DNA of 64,000 nucleotides, from positions 14,414,001-14,478,000 of the forward strand of contig OU015649.1 in assembly GCA_907165275.2 (NCBI GenBank). Direction: 5' to 3'. Within the stretch, counting starts at the first letter, position 1, and each line of letters starts with the position of its first letter. The DNA is from Zygaena filipendulae. Lineage: Eukaryota; Arthropoda; Insecta; Lepidoptera; Zygaenidae. Below, piece by piece: positions 61,869-64,000 of the stretch. The position numbers and the translations under genes were made by a program. The notes beneath the pieces are model-generated. The model worked only from the letters and a program-made list of their open reading frames with translations, had not been told where the DNA came from and ran no database searches.

Positions 61869-62957
61869 GTAATCAAACTAAACCTACCTAAAAAGGCTGC
61901 GTGCCGCCTTTTTTAAAGGTATTACCTGTATTTTATCCTTTTTTTTCTTTTTTTTTGTACTACCTTTTGTCTCATAGCAAAAGTTGTGCAGAATGATGAT
62001 CAAATGTTATCGCAACAAAAAAAAAATCTTAAAATAACGGAGTATGAAAAAAATTGTTAAATAAATGAAATAGGTAGTAAAATTCCTTTCAAAAGTTACC
62101 TATCTAAGCTCGGCTGCCAGCGGTGGCGTGTCAGCCGGCAAACAACTCCAATATGGCGGTCGGTGACACAATGTATTGTTCAAACAGAAAAACGACATCT
62201 TTTTTCCCTCTCTCTCTCTCTGTTTCTTTTCTTTTATCTTTTATCTTTCGGGACTACAAAACCGCGGTGCGCTGTGGACGGCGGTGTTTTAGTTACTCGT
62301 GCTCGCCTATTCTGGGCGGTTATTACAGACATTTTAACGTTGGAAAATTTTATTTTAACTTTTTTATTATTGTATAAATTATTCTTTACAATTCCACTGA
62401 AATCTTTTTGAAGTACTTAATTATAATAATTAAGATAAAATTTCTTAGAGCTTTTAATTAAAAAAAAAAAACATTTTCGCTGTGTCCACAGACACAAAAG
62501 GCTGCTCTTAGCTCTTGAGCAAAGGTCAAGTCCCCATTCAGCGTTTAGCAACGCTCGTATAACCGTACGTATCTCTGTCCTTGCCAATCAAGTATCTAAT
62601 CTTCTAATTGTGCGTCCAAGGCCTCGATTTGTCGGCGCTGTCTGCCCACAATGAGCACAATGCCATCTCGCATATTATCCATTCGTATCTTAAAGTTTAT
62701 GAATACGTTTCACGGTTGCATTGTGACCGTTGTCTCGCTTGTCCCCGAGGATGCGAACCAACAAAGAATCGTTCGTAATGACCGAAAGTTCGCCTCTCGC
62801 GGAGTCGTATGCGCAACCCGCCATTTTAGTACTGGCTATTTTATGACAATAACTCTATTGTGATCCCGGTGGATTGTGTTGGAGCGTATTGTGGCCGCGA
62901 AACTGGAATTGTCTCAGAGTTTGTGCACTAACGAACGTCGCCCGAAGCTTCGGAGAG
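61869..62957. other. Intergenic; CT-rich tract and CpG-richer stretches
   Basis: CTCTCTCTCTCTG at 62210-62222 and CpG-rich sequence at 62105-62165 and 62250-62310 could be regulatory, but no exon is supported. Confidence 0.3.
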
Positions 62958-62959
62958 TA

Positions 62960-63420
62960 GGGTAAAACCAGGATAGTTGCCCTGGGGGTATAGTTGCCCC
63001 GATCGTAATTACTCTAGTTTCGCAGATGAATCGCGTGCTATTTTATTTATCTATCAAAAGACTTTCCAACTACTATTAAGTGGACCGCGTCTGATGTCTC
63101 TGTGCGATTGCACGGGAACGCAAGGTGCGATCAAAGATTTTTCGGGATAGATGCCTTGTTTCCCGGCGGGTCGTCTATCCTAACTGTAATTTATATGGAC
63201 TAGGCAACTATCCCATATATGGGATAGATGTCACAAAAAGTAGAGGTCCGTAGAAATCGCTAATACTCTGGAAATTTCAAAGATAATGTCTTTTACATTT
63301 AATAAATTTGTAGATAAAGAACCAAAGTACTTGCCAGTTTAAAAAATAAAATATTTTGATTTATGTACTGGGAGATATAAAATGATTTCGAAAAGTGTGG
63401 CAACTATCCGGGTTTTACCC
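62960..63420. mobile_element. TA-flanked non-autonomous element with 27-bp inverted ends
   Basis: GGGTAAAACCAGGATAGTTG on the left mirrors the right end, CAACTATCCGGGTTTTACCC, with one mismatch in this part. TA lies just outside each end (62958-62959 and 63421-63422). Inside, GGGATAGATG, GTCTATCC and a perfect 20-bp palindrome CTATCCCATATATGGGATAG (63208-63227) repeat the terminal motif. It has no coding capacity. Confidence 0.75.
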
Positions 63421-63774
63421 TACAATAATCCCGTGTCGCCAACGACCGATGGGTTTTTTTTTTTTAAATTAAAACAATCATTGTTTTCATTCGCCCAGCA
63501 TCTGCTGTCGATCGTGCGGACGAAATTGTTGCAAGCACGCGCTCCCATCACGAATTGCCTTCACACAATGTCGCTTCACAATCGCCTTTTCTACCAGAGC
63601 TACTATCATAATGAACTAATTGAACAACGTGTTCGACAAAGATCATTATGTGTATTATGCTTTTGTTTGCAGGATGTAAACTAATAATAACTAGAGTACA
63701 ATTATTACTTGCGTACACGAAGGTATGAAACAAGAGGACGGCTATCATGACGACACGATTGTGCCGGTGTATTC

Positions 63775-63927
63775 ATGCTTCTCAGTTATTGTTCGCGCCA
63801 AGGTCCAAGTTTGAGTCAAGCTGCGCGTGATAATATTTGGTTTCTTCAAAATCTGGCCACGACATTGTCATTTCTAGTCGGTCCGGCCACTCGACGGGCG
63901 CAGGGTGCCTTTGTGAGGGACAAGTAA
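63775..63927 (+). other. Short open frame (50 codons) at the window edge, unknown
   Basis: The frame starts MLLSYCSRQGPSLSQAARDN, continues IWFLQNLATTLSFLVGPATR and meets a stop inside a donor-like GACAA|GTAAGAA. It could be a coding exon ending at that donor or chance; no family recognised. The window ends 70 bases later. Confidence 0.15.
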
Positions 63928-64000
63928 GAAATTTCTATGGGTTTGTTTATTTAAAAACCCCATTCGGCTCCTGTGTGTTGGACATGACTAACTTCTATAC

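Overview
The window is nuclear DNA of an animal, most likely a moth or butterfly (Lepidoptera). Genes are interrupted by short GT-AG introns, the DNA is AT-rich with isolated CpG-rich spots, gene density is very low, and intergenic space is packed with lepidopteran-type repeats. These include a family opening CTAGCTGTNCCCCGCGG and ending near TTTATAATATTAGTA, tRNA-derived SINEs, RTE- and Jockey/CR1-like LINE ends, many MITEs, and endless TAGGTAGGTA/ACCTACCT runs. The assignment is inference from these repeats; no species can be named.

Only two protein-coding genes are firmly supported, both on the minus strand. At 5520-5776 there is one exon of a SoxB-type HMG-box transcription factor. It stops at a splice donor inside the HMG box, and the rest of the box is not found in the 5.5 kb that remains, so the gene runs off the left edge or has a very long intron. 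At 40968-44650 there is a complete six-exon gene for a papain-family (cathepsin L-like) cysteine protease. The exons, joined by hand at consensus splice sites, give 1014 nt (337 residues) with signal peptide, I29 propeptide and the full Gln/Cys/His/Asn active site. A TATA box, a short 5' leader and a poly(A) signal flank it, and its introns hold repeat and LINE remnants.

Layout: 1-5.2 kb repeats and three MITE-like elements; 5.5 kb Sox exon; 5.8-20 kb repeats, a 30-bp palindrome, a GC-rich insert, an inverted element with TTTCGTCCC motifs, a block of ATGGCGGCC motifs and an RTE pseudogene; 18.9 kb and 23.2 kb possible promoters or 5' exons; 24-34 kb a nearly complete fold-back element, LINE ends and several MITEs; 37.8 kb a tRNA-derived SINE; 41-44.7 kb the protease gene; 45-60 kb dense repeat arrays, including a 273-bp tandem duplication and a 65-bp perfect inverted repeat; 60-64 kb scattered repeats and a TA-flanked element with 27-bp inverted ends.

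The two genes have no evident functional link. No multi-gene system, CRISPR array, operon or intact autonomous transposon was seen. The most unusual material is the non-autonomous element content, above all a MITE family that carries two TGACGTCA (CRE/ATF-type) palindromes per copy and a 4-bp-TSD MITE family. Splice joins, repeat limits and family names were worked out by eye and should be read as approximate unless exact junctions are given.
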